Notes: generated by a model not told the origin, from the letters alone. A DNA stretch of 43,588 nt from Spirogloea muscicola (GCA_009602725.1 WELB01000112.1:332171-375758); one strand, 5' to 3'. Shown: positions 1-19,129, counted from the first letter of the stretch. Program-made: numbers and translations.

Positions 1-68
<68 letters not shown>
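1..68. other. Poly-T homopolymer at window edge
   Basis: Sixty-eight consecutive T residues open the window and run straight into GC-rich coding sequence. It could be a true homopolymer, the poly-A tail of an inserted retro-copy read on the other strand, or an assembly artefact at a contig end. Nothing upstream is visible, so these cannot be separated. Confidence 0.95.
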
Positions 69-2832
69 CGGCGGCGGAGACGCCGCCGCCTGCGAAGCCG
101 CCCGCCGACGACGGCATCCGCGGCACGGCGAGGGTGAAGGCGCGGCTCGCCGCCGCCAGGGCTCGCGAGGAGGCCAAGCTGGAGAGGTTGGTCTAGGGTT
201 CGGAGTTTAGGTTTCTGGGCGCTGTGACGGCGGCGGTGCCGCTGCGGCAGCGCCGCCACGGCCCAGCTCGGCGGGGCTCGGGAAGCTCAAGCTGGCTCCG
301 CTGTCATTATTGATACCATATTCGGCATTGGCAGGGCCGACGAGACTGGTTATGATGCAATGCTGAGGGCCCGCTCGAAGGCGCAGCCCGCAGCCAGAGA
401 TGGGAGCGACGGGAGCGGCGCGGAGGCCCGGGACCTCGTGGGCAAGGCCATCTGGGCGAAGCTGGGCCGCTTCCCGTGGTGGCCGGCCCAGGTGCGCAGC
501 TGCCCCGGCTGCCCAGCTACCATCACCTGCCCTGCTCTAATACTGCGTCAGAGGAAATTAGCTGGATGCGCTCTTGTCCAGTGACTCTTCAGAAGCTGGT
601 AAGTTGGGTTTGATAGTCGTCCACATTGAGCATTGTCGTTGTAGATATAGCGAAGAGGTGGGCTTTAGGCAATACGTCTGGATTTCAAGCTCGCTCTGAT
701 GTTCCACAACTACGGGAGGAATCGAATCGTTAAACACAAAGCCCAACTCGAGCCATCCAAGTCGTTCCACCCTGTGTCTACTGCCAGCCCCGTCAAAATC
801 TGACGAGCTGCATGTTGGCCAGGTCGTCGATGGAGCAATGGCTGACGCTGGCCTGCGCAAGGAGCAGACCTCCGACAGGGAGGTCCTTGTTCGTTTCTTC
901 GGCACCTATGACTAGTGAGTGCCTCCAGAGCTGGCCTCTGGCCCATGAATGCCAAGTCTCTACTCACTGGCAGAAACATTCTGCAGCTGCTGCGGAGCTG
1001 TTGAACAGGTTGAAATCACTTGCTTGCGCTTTGCTTCAGCGTCACTCATTTGCAGGACTACCAGCATAGATGCCTAATTACTAGCAGCTGCTATTCTGCC
1101 AAGTCTTGTGAACGGGCCAACTCCTATTTATGTCTTGTGGTGGTCGTTTAGTCCTGTGTTGGGTTGCCGTCTCAGCATACCTTGTGACCTGCAGTGCCTG
1201 GGTGGACGCTGTGGCTTGCATCTCGGAGCTCCATGTGGTTAGTCTCACATACTTGTCTTAGCTGCTCACTTGAAGATCTTCAGCATACTGTCAGCATATG
1301 CTGTTGAGAGACTTCCTCGACCTTGTCCACACGCTGCAGACTCCAGCACTGCATACGGATGCCATGTCAGATGGTGGCTTGCATTTATGGTTAGGACTCC
1401 AGGGTGTCTACTAGTGTCTGTTGACTTTTTGCGTTCTTCCTGTCACAGAAAAGGACCAGATCAGTCCCAAATAGAAATGAGAAAGAGTATCGGCACAAAT
1501 GTTAATGACTAAGGAAAGGCTCTCAATATCACAGAGAGATACCAAGAAGCATATCGCAGTGTCCAAGAGTAAAGCAAGCAGTCATTCACCTGATGCCTCT
1601 TGCTGCAACGCAGAAATTTGCTGACAGGAGCAAGAGCAAGAAGAAGTCCTTTCAAGTCGGCATTGACGAGGTATGTAGACCCAACTCTATAGATGGACTC
1701 TCAGCATCTCCCAAATGCACGCCGTAATTGCAAGTCCTTTGCAGCTCCTAAGGACTAGCCCACTTCCTTTCAGCTGTCCTTTTAGACCCGCCAATTGTGC
1801 AGGTCATATAAGCTGCTTGTCCTCAAATTCTTGGGGGTTTCCAGTGGGTCTGGCAACCTGCTCGGCTCCTGCACCATGGCAGGCACTGTGCTCAAGCTGG
1901 TGCCTGGCCAGTCATGCAGGCGCTTGAGTTCTCAAAGACGGGGAAACTGCCGAGCAGGTGGGAGGGTAATTCCTCCAACGGACTGCAGCCGGGGCTGCTG
2001 ACACATGGTGGCGATAGTGAAGGTAGTCGCCCTTTCGATCCGATTGGATGAGAAGCTGAGTGCTGCTCCTATGCTGTATGATGTGCAACAAAGATGCGAC
2101 ACTGTTGATTGGGCAAAGACAAGGGGGCTCGGCATCTCCTTTCTGATCAGGGCTTGGAAGTAGGATACTGAGTTGCTTGCCTGACTGCAGATCCTACTGG
2201 TGAACACGACGAGGGTGATAGGGTGGGCGCCATTTCCCAGCGCAGCAAACGCAAGGGCTGGATGAAGGGTGCCGCAAGAGAGGTAGAGTGCTTGATCCCA
2301 ACTCAGGGAAATTTTCATCTTTACATACTTAGCCAGCCAACATCATAGTGATGTGGTGAGGCAGTCAGCAGGTTCTTGTTTGCAAGCCAACCTGCCATCG
2401 AGCATTGAGCACGAGGTTTGGGACTTGAGCGAAACCGATTGCTCCTGTCTCCACCTCACCTGACAGAGAGTCACAAGTTGAAGGTTGTGTACACGTCTTT
2501 GACGTGGTTATGTCTGTGCAGCAGGAGAAGGTGCCTGCCCTCAACCAGCGCCAGGAGCGGCGACAGCGGATCATGCGCCAGCTCGGACTCAGCCCACCTG
2601 CGGGGTCCCCGTTTGCCCGTACAGCTGTCACCTAGAGTAATAGCCGCAAATTTCAGAGTTCCCACGCACCAGTGTCAAGGCCAATTTTCAGCCTTGCCCT
2701 TCTTGCATATACCTCAACCCTGCTCTGCCTCAGGCCCGACGACCTGCTAGCTGTCCCATCTGCGGCTCTGGAGAGCCTGTAGCCCAGGAGAGCGAGCTGC
2801 TTCTGCAAGCCCTTCTGTCACAGCGAGCATGA
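69..2832 (+). CDS. PWWP-domain protein, 5'-partial, multi-exon
   Basis: PWWP domains bind methylated-histone nucleosomes and DNA, so a nuclear chromatin role is likely. Exon 69-186 is open and ends in a charged stretch (ARAREEAKLER) before GTTGGT. Exon 251-491 joins it in phase and carries KAIWAKLGRFPWWPAQ. Exon 823-914 supplies VVDGAMADAG...VLVRFFGTYD, and exon 1195-1237 completes it with YAWVDAVACISELHV. Together they give a textbook PWWP fold split by two introns. Later exons are less sure: one ending at 1670 (KKSFQVGIDE), joined in phase to 1920-2022 (ALEFSKTGKLPSRW), and one from about 2522 (RQERRQRIMRQLGLSPPAG). The C-terminus is ambiguous. The last exon starts at 2734 and reads either PDDLLAVPSAALESL with a stop at 2780-2782, or a Cys-rich CPICG frame with a stop at 2830-2832. 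The phase of nearby donors favours the first. The gene start lies left of the window or in the poly-T. The PWWP call is firm; the other exons are tentative. Confidence 0.8.
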
Positions 2833-3895
2833 GAGGGGCCAATCGGTGCAGGGCACTTGCACCTTGCTCCTCCTGCCACAGCTTTGGTGGCGGGCTCAGT
2901 ATCTCCATGGCCAAGACGTCGTTTGGCCACCGAGGCATGGCCCAACTGGCATCTTGCTAGCGCAAGCTACGGGTGAGCAGTTTTCGAGAAGGGACAAACA
3001 CAAGAGAAGTAGCAGTCCTGCCTCATAAGGTGGTCGCGGTGAGCAAAGGAAGAAAGAAGCTGAGAAAGTGAGAGACGAGCTCCAGTATGAGGCCGGGGGA
3101 TGAAGAGGCTGTCAAAGAGAAAATGAGGACAATGCCTGGGGCATGAGGTGGAGGAGAGGAGTTGCTCTTGCTCCATAGGAGAAGCAGATGCTCATTATGG
3201 GCCAGCTCACTCACCTGCATATAACGACAGACACTGAGCTTTGAGCTGCATGCATGCACCAAGCAGGAGCAAGCAGGCAATCTTCCATTACCCCAGCTTG
3301 CCCGTGCATATGCATCACAAGCGGTTGTCAGTGTCTTGGCAACATTGGTGATCCTTTGCTCTGCACCTTTGCCAGGACCAAGTGCGTTGACTGCCTTGAG
3401 CTTTTGCTGAGCGGGCTCAATGCCCTTCTGTAGTCTGTCTGACCCCAGGCTCATGCCCCGGACTTGTTGGCTGCGAGACGGCCGACTTTGCCATCTCGCA
3501 GCCAATAAGCTGGCGCACTTGACCGGTCGGCGTTGCTTCATCTGTTGCACCGGTGGCCTCTGCTAGCACCATTCCTGCCCAACACTCTTGTAGTGGCCTC
3601 TCACAGCAGCTGCCGCTTTTGGACAAGCTTGCACTCTCTCGGTGGACCTCCTTCGGGTTCTAACTGGGGCTTCTGCATACAGAATGGCAGCCTCTTGATT
3701 GGCGTCCTTACTGGCGAAGGGGCCGCACAAGCACCAGACATCCACGTTGAGGCTTCGTGGCTTTGCACCACCTGCAGCGACTTGCGTGTCAAGCGGTGTC
3801 TCGATGGCAGGGGCACCTGGTGGGAGAATCCATGTTGATGCCGCAGGCAGTCTGGCCCTTGTGTATCATCTGCCAAATGTCTATTCTACAGCAAT
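2833..3895. other. Intergenic; possible minus-strand exon
   Basis: There is no gene I can name here. On the minus strand 3550 to 3213 stays open, with a segment reading DRLQKGIEPAQQKLKAVNAL, and ends at a good donor (CAG followed by GTGAGTGAG). On the plus strand 3035-3100 reads a charged stretch (EQRKKEAEKVRDELQYE). These conflict, neither resembles a family I know, and either could be chance. The stretch may be the 3' UTR of the PWWP gene plus decayed repeats. Confidence 0.3.
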
Positions 3896-4105
3896 ATCCT
3901 GGCTTTTGCCTTGCATCTGCGTGCTGCCTGTGCCCTGGCTGCTGCCTCAGGCTACCGACAGGGCGACTCCTTCCCATCGGCTAGTCTTTCTGACTTGCGG
4001 CTGCGCACTAGGGGTTACTAAGTGACCGTCCTTCGTGGTACTTGGTTTGCTGTGTGTTTTAGCGCTTTCCGGCCCCTTCGGACCTTGTTTATTTGTTTCG
4101 GGCTG
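3896..4105 (+). mobile_element. Non-LTR retrotransposon 3' fragment (copy A)
   Basis: The plus strand reads RAACALAAASGY and then SLSDLRLRTRGY before a stop at 4019-4021. This matches the last residues of the long copy at 21770-24077 (RAGRALAAASGS ... SYSDLVLLTRGY, stop). The 3' UTR follows, with TTCGGACCTTG and the start of the GGGCTGGC hairpin at about 4091. The tail stops at about 4105, where copy B begins in the opposite direction, so the hairpin is incomplete. Everything upstream of the last 40 codons is missing or unrecognisable, as expected of a 5'-truncated copy. Confidence 0.85.
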
Positions 4106-4340
4106 GCTTTCAGAGAAGAAAGTGCTCGCCCATTGAGGATAGGGGCTGGAAAGTCACCCCAAAAATAAATGAACAAAGTACGAGCAGGGAACCAGGGGAA
4201 GTGCTAAAGAAACAAGCACAATAAAAAACAAAGCAGCTACGAAGCACTCAGAAACCCCTGCTAAGCGGCCGCAGATCACAGATGCTAGGCTCCTGGAAGT
4301 GGGTGCCCGGGCCAGAGCCAAGCCCAGAGCCCTCCCCCCT
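4106..4340 (-). mobile_element. Non-LTR retrotransposon 3' fragment (copy B)
   Basis: Read on the minus strand, the copy ends its ORF with SICDLRPLSRGF and a stop at 4248-4250. The 3' UTR continues through TGTTTCTTTAGCACTT to a GGCTTT...CAGCCCCTATCCTCAATGGGCGAGC-type terminus at about 4106-4165. One arm of the hairpin has drifted (GGGTGACTTTCCAGCCCC). It is closely alike to the copies at 17441-17640 and 21516-21731 and forms one subfamily with them. It abuts copy A tail to tail. Confidence 0.85.
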
Positions 4341-4359
4341 ACCAATGAGCTTACTGCTT

Positions 4360-4570
4360 ACCGATCTTTTGGCTGCTAGTCGTTTGGCTCTTGACTGAAG
4401 ACCATCCTTCGTGGTACTTGCTTTGCTGATTGCACTTTCCGGCACGTTTAGTCATTGTCGTTCTCTTGGGCTGGCCTTTCACACCCGTCGCCACCTGAAA
4501 TAAGATTTTCGTCATTCTTCTTCTGGGCTGGTCAATCACAGCCATCGCCCTTCACTGGAAGAGTCTCTCG
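4360..4570 (+). mobile_element. Decayed retrotransposon 3' tails, two in tandem (copy C)
   Basis: From about 4383 (CATCCTTCGTGGTACTTG) the plus strand repeats the 3' UTR of copy A, then has GGGCTGGCC at about 4469. A second hairpin start (GGGCTGGTCAATCACAGCC) lies at about 4527, followed by ATCGCCCTTCACTGGAAGAG. The second tail type recurs near 18500 (minus) and 19466 (plus). The ORF end just upstream is degenerate. Confidence 0.65.
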
Positions 4571-5141
4571 TTTCATAAGAATGGAGTGTGTATTGAGCGA
4601 TGGCGGGCCTGAGTGGCCAAGTCAAACGGCAAGCACATTGACAGATATACGTCACCTGCTGCCAAGCTGACCCGCTCAGTAACCGCGAGTCAGCACGCAG
4701 AGGTCGCTGACTGATGCCCGAATATCGGACGGCAATTTGACAAGCCCCTGTGCCACCAGCTAAGGCTCGACCAGCTTTCTGGTGCAAAGCATGAGCCTGA
4801 GGTCGCTGCATACAGGCTGACACACAGACGCCGCAAAAAACGACAATCAGGCTGCCACATGCCCATCTCGGCTGGAAGCATATCCTCACGTCGTGCATAT
4901 CGTAGAATTTTGATTTTTTCCAAGTTGATAACGAAAACGAGGACTCGTGCTGCCAAAAGTGTCAACTGCGGTTGATAGGAGGTGGTCAGAGTACTGCTGC
5001 AGCTTTCTCTGCTCTGCAATTCCCACTGCGTGGCCAGCAATGTGGGTGGATGCTGGACTCCTGTACGCCTACGCCACAACCACATCCACCAAGGCCCATG
5101 GACCTCCGCCACGTTGAACAGCCACAATGTCTAGGGTGCGG

Positions 5142-5149
5142 CGGTGGTG
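5142..5149. repeat. Target-site duplication CGGTGGTG, left
   Basis: An eight-base direct repeat flanks copy K; the partner is 5255-5262. The paralogous RLE fragment at 20655-20925 has the same segment only once and without an insert, so it acts as an empty-site control. Confidence 0.85.
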
Positions 5150-5254
5150 AAGAAGAAAGTGCTCGCCCACAGAGAAGAGGGGCTGGCAGAGCCAGCCCAA
5201 ACAGAATGGACAATGTCCAAAGCCAAAGAAAGAGGCGCCGAAAAAGGGACTACA
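5150..5254 (-). mobile_element. 105-bp 5'-truncated retrotransposon insertion with TSD (copy K)
   Basis: On the minus strand this insert holds only the last 105 bases of the element: GGCTTTGGACATTGTCCATT, the GGGCTGGCTCTGCCAGCCCC hairpin and the GGGCGAGCACTTTCTTCTT terminus. It lies inside the RLE-coding part of copy D between two CGGTGGTG repeats. Removing the insert and one repeat restores alignment of copy D with its paralogue at 20655-20925. This defines the true 3' end of the family and shows it can insert as very short 3' fragments, as expected of target-primed reverse transcription. Confidence 0.88.
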
Positions 5255-5262
5255 CGGTGGTG
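5255..5262. repeat. Target-site duplication CGGTGGTG, right
   Basis: Right partner of 5142-5149, on the 5' side of copy K. Confidence 0.85.
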
Positions 5263-5579
5263 GCGTCCCCGAGCGTCCGTGGTGATGGGCATGCCATCTC
5301 ACGTAGAGGTCGCTAATGCCCGGCTGCAGGCGGTGCGCCCCTGACGTCAGGTGCCAGGAGCCACGTGGCGGCTGCTCTGGGGAGCACGGGGTCGCCGGGC
5401 TCGGGCGACCCGGATGCGGCTCGTGCGGTTTGTGATCAAATCCGCCGCGCGGCCACATCAGCGTTTAGGCAAAGGGTGATCATGATCAGTCTGCACCCAG
5501 GTGGGGATCTCAGGGAGCATTTAATTCCTGCAGCCCGATCCCGGGTGACCGCACGCTCCGGTCAAGGCTAAACCGCCCC

Positions 5580-15113
<9,534 letters not shown>

Positions 15114-17234
15114 CGACTGTACAGTACTTGGTGGAAAATTTTGGACTTGCAACATATACAGGGCATATGCTAATGGTGTGGAAATCGTTATTTTTCGTCA
15201 TGAATGACTAGACACTTCACATCTGGGATCCATTTGAAATGCATAAGAAGAAACATCCGAACAAGCACATAAGAAGTGCGTAAGGCTGCGAAAGCCTGAT
15301 AGTATACGAACAAGCACATATGAGGTGACTGTATCACCACACAAGCCTGAAGAAGTCAGAAGAGGGTAAAATGAGCTAATGTTTACAGGTCCTCTTAGAT
15401 CTAGCCAAGCAATCATGAAGCTCATTACAAGGTGCACCGTCTACATACTATACCTAGGTAGCTGTCGATTCTATAGGTGCTTATTTTCGCATTTGCTTGG
15501 TATTGCTGCGCAAGTAGCAGCCAATCCTTTGCACTTGTCAATACACGTGACAAACAATCCACAATACTTAGCTAAGGTGATTAATACTAAGGTGATTAGA
15601 TGCGTCGGTATTCAGGGCAACACCGAAAGTGCCTCTTGCGTGCTTACGTTTGCAGCATCTACTGAGCATGACATCTGAGCCACCACTTAGCTTCGCTTGT
15701 GCAGATCAAGCAAGCAGGATTTCAGAAATATCTCACTTTGCTCACTAGCCGTTTAAGGAGGCTGAGTCATGAAAAGGGGGGCAACTTGAGAAAGTGCACG
15801 AAGAGCGGGCTTCACGTTAAATGTCAGGAGGCGCAGGCCCTCGGCAACTAGGCCCCCATTTATGTACCCTGAGTCTAGGCTTGACATCCAGCTTTAAGTT
15901 GGTCTTCCAAGAGGTTTGAGAGGCATTAACTTCAGGCTGCTTGTCACGCGATGTAGGAGGGGAGGGGCCGGTTTTCATTCATATGACAAAAGAAAGGCTA
16001 TAACTGACTAATGGTGCTGTCCGATGACACTCGCACACGTGTGGAAATAGTTTGCGGCTTGCCTAGTCGCTTGCTATATGGCTGATTGCTTCGAGCTGGA
16101 AAATCAGTCACCATATGAAGACATATTCAAGTGGCTTGCGCAATCTAGGCAGTGGGGACTAGAGTGAGTTGTAAAGCATCTCGGTACACTTTGAAGAGCT
16201 CAGCAGCAGGCATGCAATTCTGCTTTGTTAGGATCGTTGACCCACGCACATCTATGGAACTGCCCTTTGTTGTTGCTCCCTCCAACTAAATTGTTATTTG
16301 GTGAAGTCTCTCGCTCAACCTTTACCACTCCCCCATTAAAATTTGTGGTGCCTAGAGTTGACTCCCTGTCGGAGTGTTCTGCTCTCAAGCATGACTACAA
16401 GCACTTGAATATTTGCTCAAGTAGGCTGCAACTTTTGTCCCATTCGCTTTTGTCCCATTGACGAGCGGTGCATCAGAAAATGTTGTTGCGAGCATGGCAG
16501 CATCTGATCAAAACGCCGGTGCAGAAGCTTCTGTGAATATGGTGCTGCTGCTGTACAACCAAGCGTGGGCTTGACTACTTGCTGTTACTGTAATACCTTG
16601 GCAAGCCTTTTCTGGAATGGTAAAGCTTTGACCTCGCATATCTTACTAGTGGAGACTGACGAATGCCATGTAGGCGTCATAGGTTGGACATTTCAGCCTT
16701 GCTACCTGCTACTTGAACTGGAGTTAGTGGATTATGTAATGAGAAGCTACTTAATCAAGCATAGGAGTAGTCCACTCAGAATAGTCAGATTTGGCTTGCA
16801 GCTTTGCTACTTCGGCATTTAATGAAGTGTTTCTCTTTTAAGTATCTCGTTGCTCTTTGCACATCTTCCTCTGTCACCGACGACGTAGTTGATATTCTTC
16901 AGCTCAGGCCACATATGCTTTCACGTAATGACATCTTTGAAGTGCTGTCGCGCACACAAAGATCTTCAGGCACAACATTATTTTCTCTGCCACCAGCCCA
17001 GGGGGAAGGCGAGATGGTGCATTCAATAATGGAAACGCCAAACTAAGCTTACTGTCAGTTCATTGCTCAGCGCAAAGAAAGGGATTGCCCAACGTGAAGC
17101 CCCTGCGTGGGAGCTTGGGCACGCTGCTGGCGCACAGTCTCGGCGTTGGAAGGCACTCATTTGTCCTAAGGCTGTGAACTCGCAGCCCATGTCAGTGCTT
17201 TCCGCCTTGACCACTTTCTAAATTGCAAGAAAGA
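15114..17234. other. Intergenic, 2.1 kb, no clear gene
   Basis: This is AT-richer than the flanks and presumably includes the 3' UTR of the ABCC gene. A short imperfect direct repeat (CGAACAAGCACATA) occurs near 15259 and 15307. A weak plus-strand ORF at 16804-17046 (80 codons) has an unremarkable Ser/Thr-rich composition and no family I recognise. I see no RNA gene and no retrotransposon tail until about 17235. Confidence 0.5.
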
Positions 17235-17440
17235 GCTCTTCAACGTAAGCCGAAGGCTGTCAGAGGCCAGTCCAGAAAGACAGCTGTTTCAAGTAAGGCA
17301 AAAAGAAGATGACATTTAGGCGAAATGAAGAAGGATCTGGGCTTGCCTTTTGGGGAGGCGCTTTCACCATTTGACAGCCTTTCCCCCCTTTCTGAGGAGC
17401 ACCTCTTTCAGGAGGGGTGAGAGAGGCCAGCCCGGAAACA
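17235..17440 (-). mobile_element. Two decayed retrotransposon 3' tails, minus strand
   Basis: On the minus strand GGACTGGCCTCTGACAGCC at about 17258-17282 is followed by a GAAGAGCTC-type end, resembling the tail of copy C. A second tail, GGGCTGGCCTCTCTCACCCC, lies at about 17415-17436, just beyond the 3' end of copy H. Neither keeps ORF sequence. Confidence 0.5.
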
Positions 17441-17797
17441 AGAAGAATGTGCTCGCCCATTGAGGATAGGGGCTGGGAAAGCCAGCCCAAAGAAGAATGC
17501 AAAGTACGTGAAGGGGGCCAGGGGAAGCGCTACGAAAAACAAGCACAAGAAGAAACATAGCAGCTACGAATCACTCAGAAACCCCTGCTAAGCAGCCGCA
17601 GATCAGAGATGCTAGGCTCCTGAGAAGTGGGTCCCCTGGCCGCCAGAGCCAGAGGCAGCGGCCAGGGCTCGGCCGGCACGAAGGTGAAGCGCGCGGGCCA
17701 TAGAAATCTGCAGTGAGACGGCCAGGCGCATGCGGTATACTTGCGCCAGCGACCCGGTTGCAGGGAAGTCCACCGGCTCCCCATGGAAGCGATGGGC

Positions 17798-17803
17798 GAT
17801 TGC
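17798..17803. repeat. Target-site duplication GATTGC, left
   Basis: Six-base direct repeat flanking copy G; the partner is 18106-18111. Keeping one copy rejoins the two halves of copy H in frame. Confidence 0.75.
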
Positions 17804-18105
17804 AGGTCTTTCGCATGCGCTTGGCGGTATCGTTCCAGCGCTCCCTTGCCCACGCTGTCCACACGCGCGCAGGACGCGCTCTGGCCGCTGCCTCCGGGTC
17901 TCGGCGGAGTGCCTCCTTCCCTGCCTCGAGCTACTCGGACCTGATGTTGCTCACTCGCGGGTACTGAGCTTCCCTAGTATGTTGTCGTGATTGGTAGAGT
18001 AGAGGAGTCCTTCCTCGGCATCTCATTCTTCGGCTTTGGACATTGTCCAATTTTTTTGGGCTGGCTTTGCCAGCCCCTCTTTCTCTATGGGCGAGCCTTC
18101 TTCTA
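17804..18105 (+). mobile_element. Young 5'-truncated retrotransposon copy (copy G)
   Basis: A 302-bp insert that matches 23778-24077 of the long copy with only six mismatches counted by eye over 300 positions. It starts inside the codons for VFRMRLAVSFQRS, keeps the ORF open to SYSDLMLLTRGY and a stop at 17965-17967. The full 3' UTR with GGACATTGTCC, the GGGCTGGCTTTGCCAGCCC hairpin and GGGCGAGCCTTCTTC follows. It lies in copy H in the opposite orientation, flanked by GATTGC. The near-identity and intact TSD mark it as one of the youngest insertions here. Confidence 0.92.
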
Positions 18106-18111
18106 GATTGC
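18106..18111. repeat. Target-site duplication GATTGC, right
   Basis: Right partner of 17798-17803, directly after the 3' terminus of copy G. Confidence 0.75.
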
Positions 18112-18297
18112 GTGGCGGGCGAGCAACTCGAGCCACCAAGCGCCCAGCGCCCCATGAGTGTCAATTGCCAACGGCAAGAACTCGTCTTCCGGCGTATGGT
18201 CGGCGTACGAAATAAGATACACATTGACATGATTTTGTGGGCCGGGAAGGGGCAGGGCAGCGCTCAGGAAAAAGAGAAACAGCTCATGCAATGCAGA

Positions 18298-18420
18298 GCG
18301 ATGGCTGTGACATGCCGGCCCAATATATATGTTGCTCCTACCAAAGTGGGCGAGGGTTGTGAAAAGCCAGCCCATAAGATCTGGACAAGGTCCAAAGGGC
18401 CGTAAGCCGCAAACAAATTT
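18298..18420 (-). mobile_element. Retrotransposon 3' tail (copy M)
   Basis: The minus strand shows CCCTTTGGACCTTGTCC, then GGGCTGGCTTTTCACAACCC and TCGCCCACTTTGG. This is the A/I-type tail without ORF sequence. Confidence 0.65.
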
Positions 18421-18479
18421 ATTCACACAGCTATGCAACTGGCTACAAAAGAACCCAGAAGCCTTAAATACAGAAGCTA

Positions 18480-18665
18480 CTCTTAGTAGAGGGCGATGGC
18501 TGATTGGCCAGCCCAGAGGAAAATAAACATAATTCAAAGGGGCCAGAAAAGCCGTAAAGGACACTGCGACTCAAGTGGGGTATTGGCAACTGGGTGCTCA
18601 TTATTCCCCAGTGAGCAGCCGCAAGTCAGAGAATCTAGTCTCCGGGTAGCAAGTCCCCTGCCTAA
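18480..18665 (-). mobile_element. Retrotransposon 3' fragment (copy N)
   Basis: The minus-strand ORF end reads FSDLRLLTGE with a stop at 18601-18603, a variant of the LLTRGY ending. The 3' UTR runs through TTTTCTGGCCCCTTTGAATT to GGGCTGGCCAATCAGCCATC and GCCCTCTACTAAGAG at about 18485-18525. Confidence 0.7.
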
Positions 18666-18900
18666 AGAAGAAGGGCTGGCCCATTGAGGATAGGGGCTGG
18701 AAAGAGAAGAAGTGGCGCTCCCATGGCAGCCCAAAAAAGAGTGAACAAAGGACGAGAAGGGGCCAGGGAAAGCACTAAGAAAAATAAGCACTTCCTATAG
18801 CCAGAAAAGCGCGGCCATATTTGACTGGTGGCTGTGAGCCAGAGGCTGCAGCCAGGGCGCGACTGGCAAGTCGCGTCCTGACGAGAAACGGTCTAGAAGG
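18666..18900 (-). mobile_element. Retrotransposon 3' fragment (copy O)
   Basis: Minus-strand codons near 18870 give SRALAAASGSQPPVKYG, matching RAGRALAAASGS of the long copy. The conserved LLSRGF ending is lost. The 3' UTR follows (TTCTTAGTGCTTTCCCTGG) to a hairpin whose two arms are separated by an extra 24 bases or so (18696-18730). The terminus CAATGGGCCAGCCCTTCTTC is at about 18668. The extra bases in the hairpin loop are unlike the other copies. Confidence 0.65.
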
Positions 18901-19110
18901 GCCGGAAGAGAAATGTGCGCGGTGCGCATGAGATTGAGAGAAAGGCCAATTCAAGCCTTACAAGTATCCTGGTGCGGGCTGGAAATAGCAACAGCTCCTT
19001 TAATGTAAGGCATCGGCTGCGGGAGAAATGAGCTCTTCCAACAGGGGCGAGAGCTGTGAAAGCCAGCTGGAAAAAAGAAGCAGTGCGAAGGAGCCAGAAA
19101 GTGCCGAAGC
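18901..19110 (-). mobile_element. Decayed retrotransposon 3' tails (copy P)
   Basis: The minus strand at about 19105-19020 reads TTCGGCACTTTCTGGC, then CAGCTGGCTTTCACAGCTC and TCGCCCCTGTTGGAAGAGC, an A/I-type tail with a mutated hairpin. The flank down to 18901 has no ORF I can place. Confidence 0.5.
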
Positions 19111-19129
19111 ACAGTAGTAATCTTGGCCT

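Larger units (their letters stand above)
4571..5310 (-). mobile_element. Decayed RLE retrotransposon copy (copy D), interrupted by copy K
   Basis: On the minus strand this copy keeps part of the RLE domain: MPITTDARGRHHR (about 5300-5262), then after copy K DIVAVQRGGGPWALVDVVVA (about 5135-5075). This aligns with RADLVAILPSGGPRIITDVVTT in the long copy. The 3' part ends with SDLCVLTRGY and a stop at 4676-4678. Several frameshifts and stops make it a dead copy. Its 3' part is closely related to the copy at 19560-19960 (shared HALHQKAGRAL...), so these two form an older subfamily. Confidence 0.75.
17441..18212 (-). mobile_element. RLE retrotransposon 3' copy (copy H), split by copy G
   Basis: Minus-strand reading from 18207 gives YADHTPEDEFLPLAID and THGALGAWWLELLARHAI. 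After skipping copy G it continues AHRFHGEPVDFPATGSLAQV and YRMRLAVSLQISMARALHLR, then RAGRALAAASGS. This follows the last 110 or so residues of the long copy at 21770-24077. A small frameshift precedes SISDLRLLSRGF and the stop at 17575-17577. The 3' UTR carries the hairpin (GGGCTGGCTTTCCCAGCCCC) and ends GGGCGAGCACATTCTTCTTG at about 17440. It belongs to the B/J subfamily by its tail. Confidence 0.85.

Noticed and set aside
16804-17046. Small plus-strand gene of 80 codons
   Set aside because: No domain, no exon context and ordinary length for chance in 2 kb of intergenic DNA; kept only as a note in the intergenic entry.
17441-18105. Twin-primed (5'-inverted) single LINE insertion
   Set aside because: Copy H resumes in frame on the far side of copy G and a GATTGC repeat flanks G, so this is nesting of two insertions of different age.
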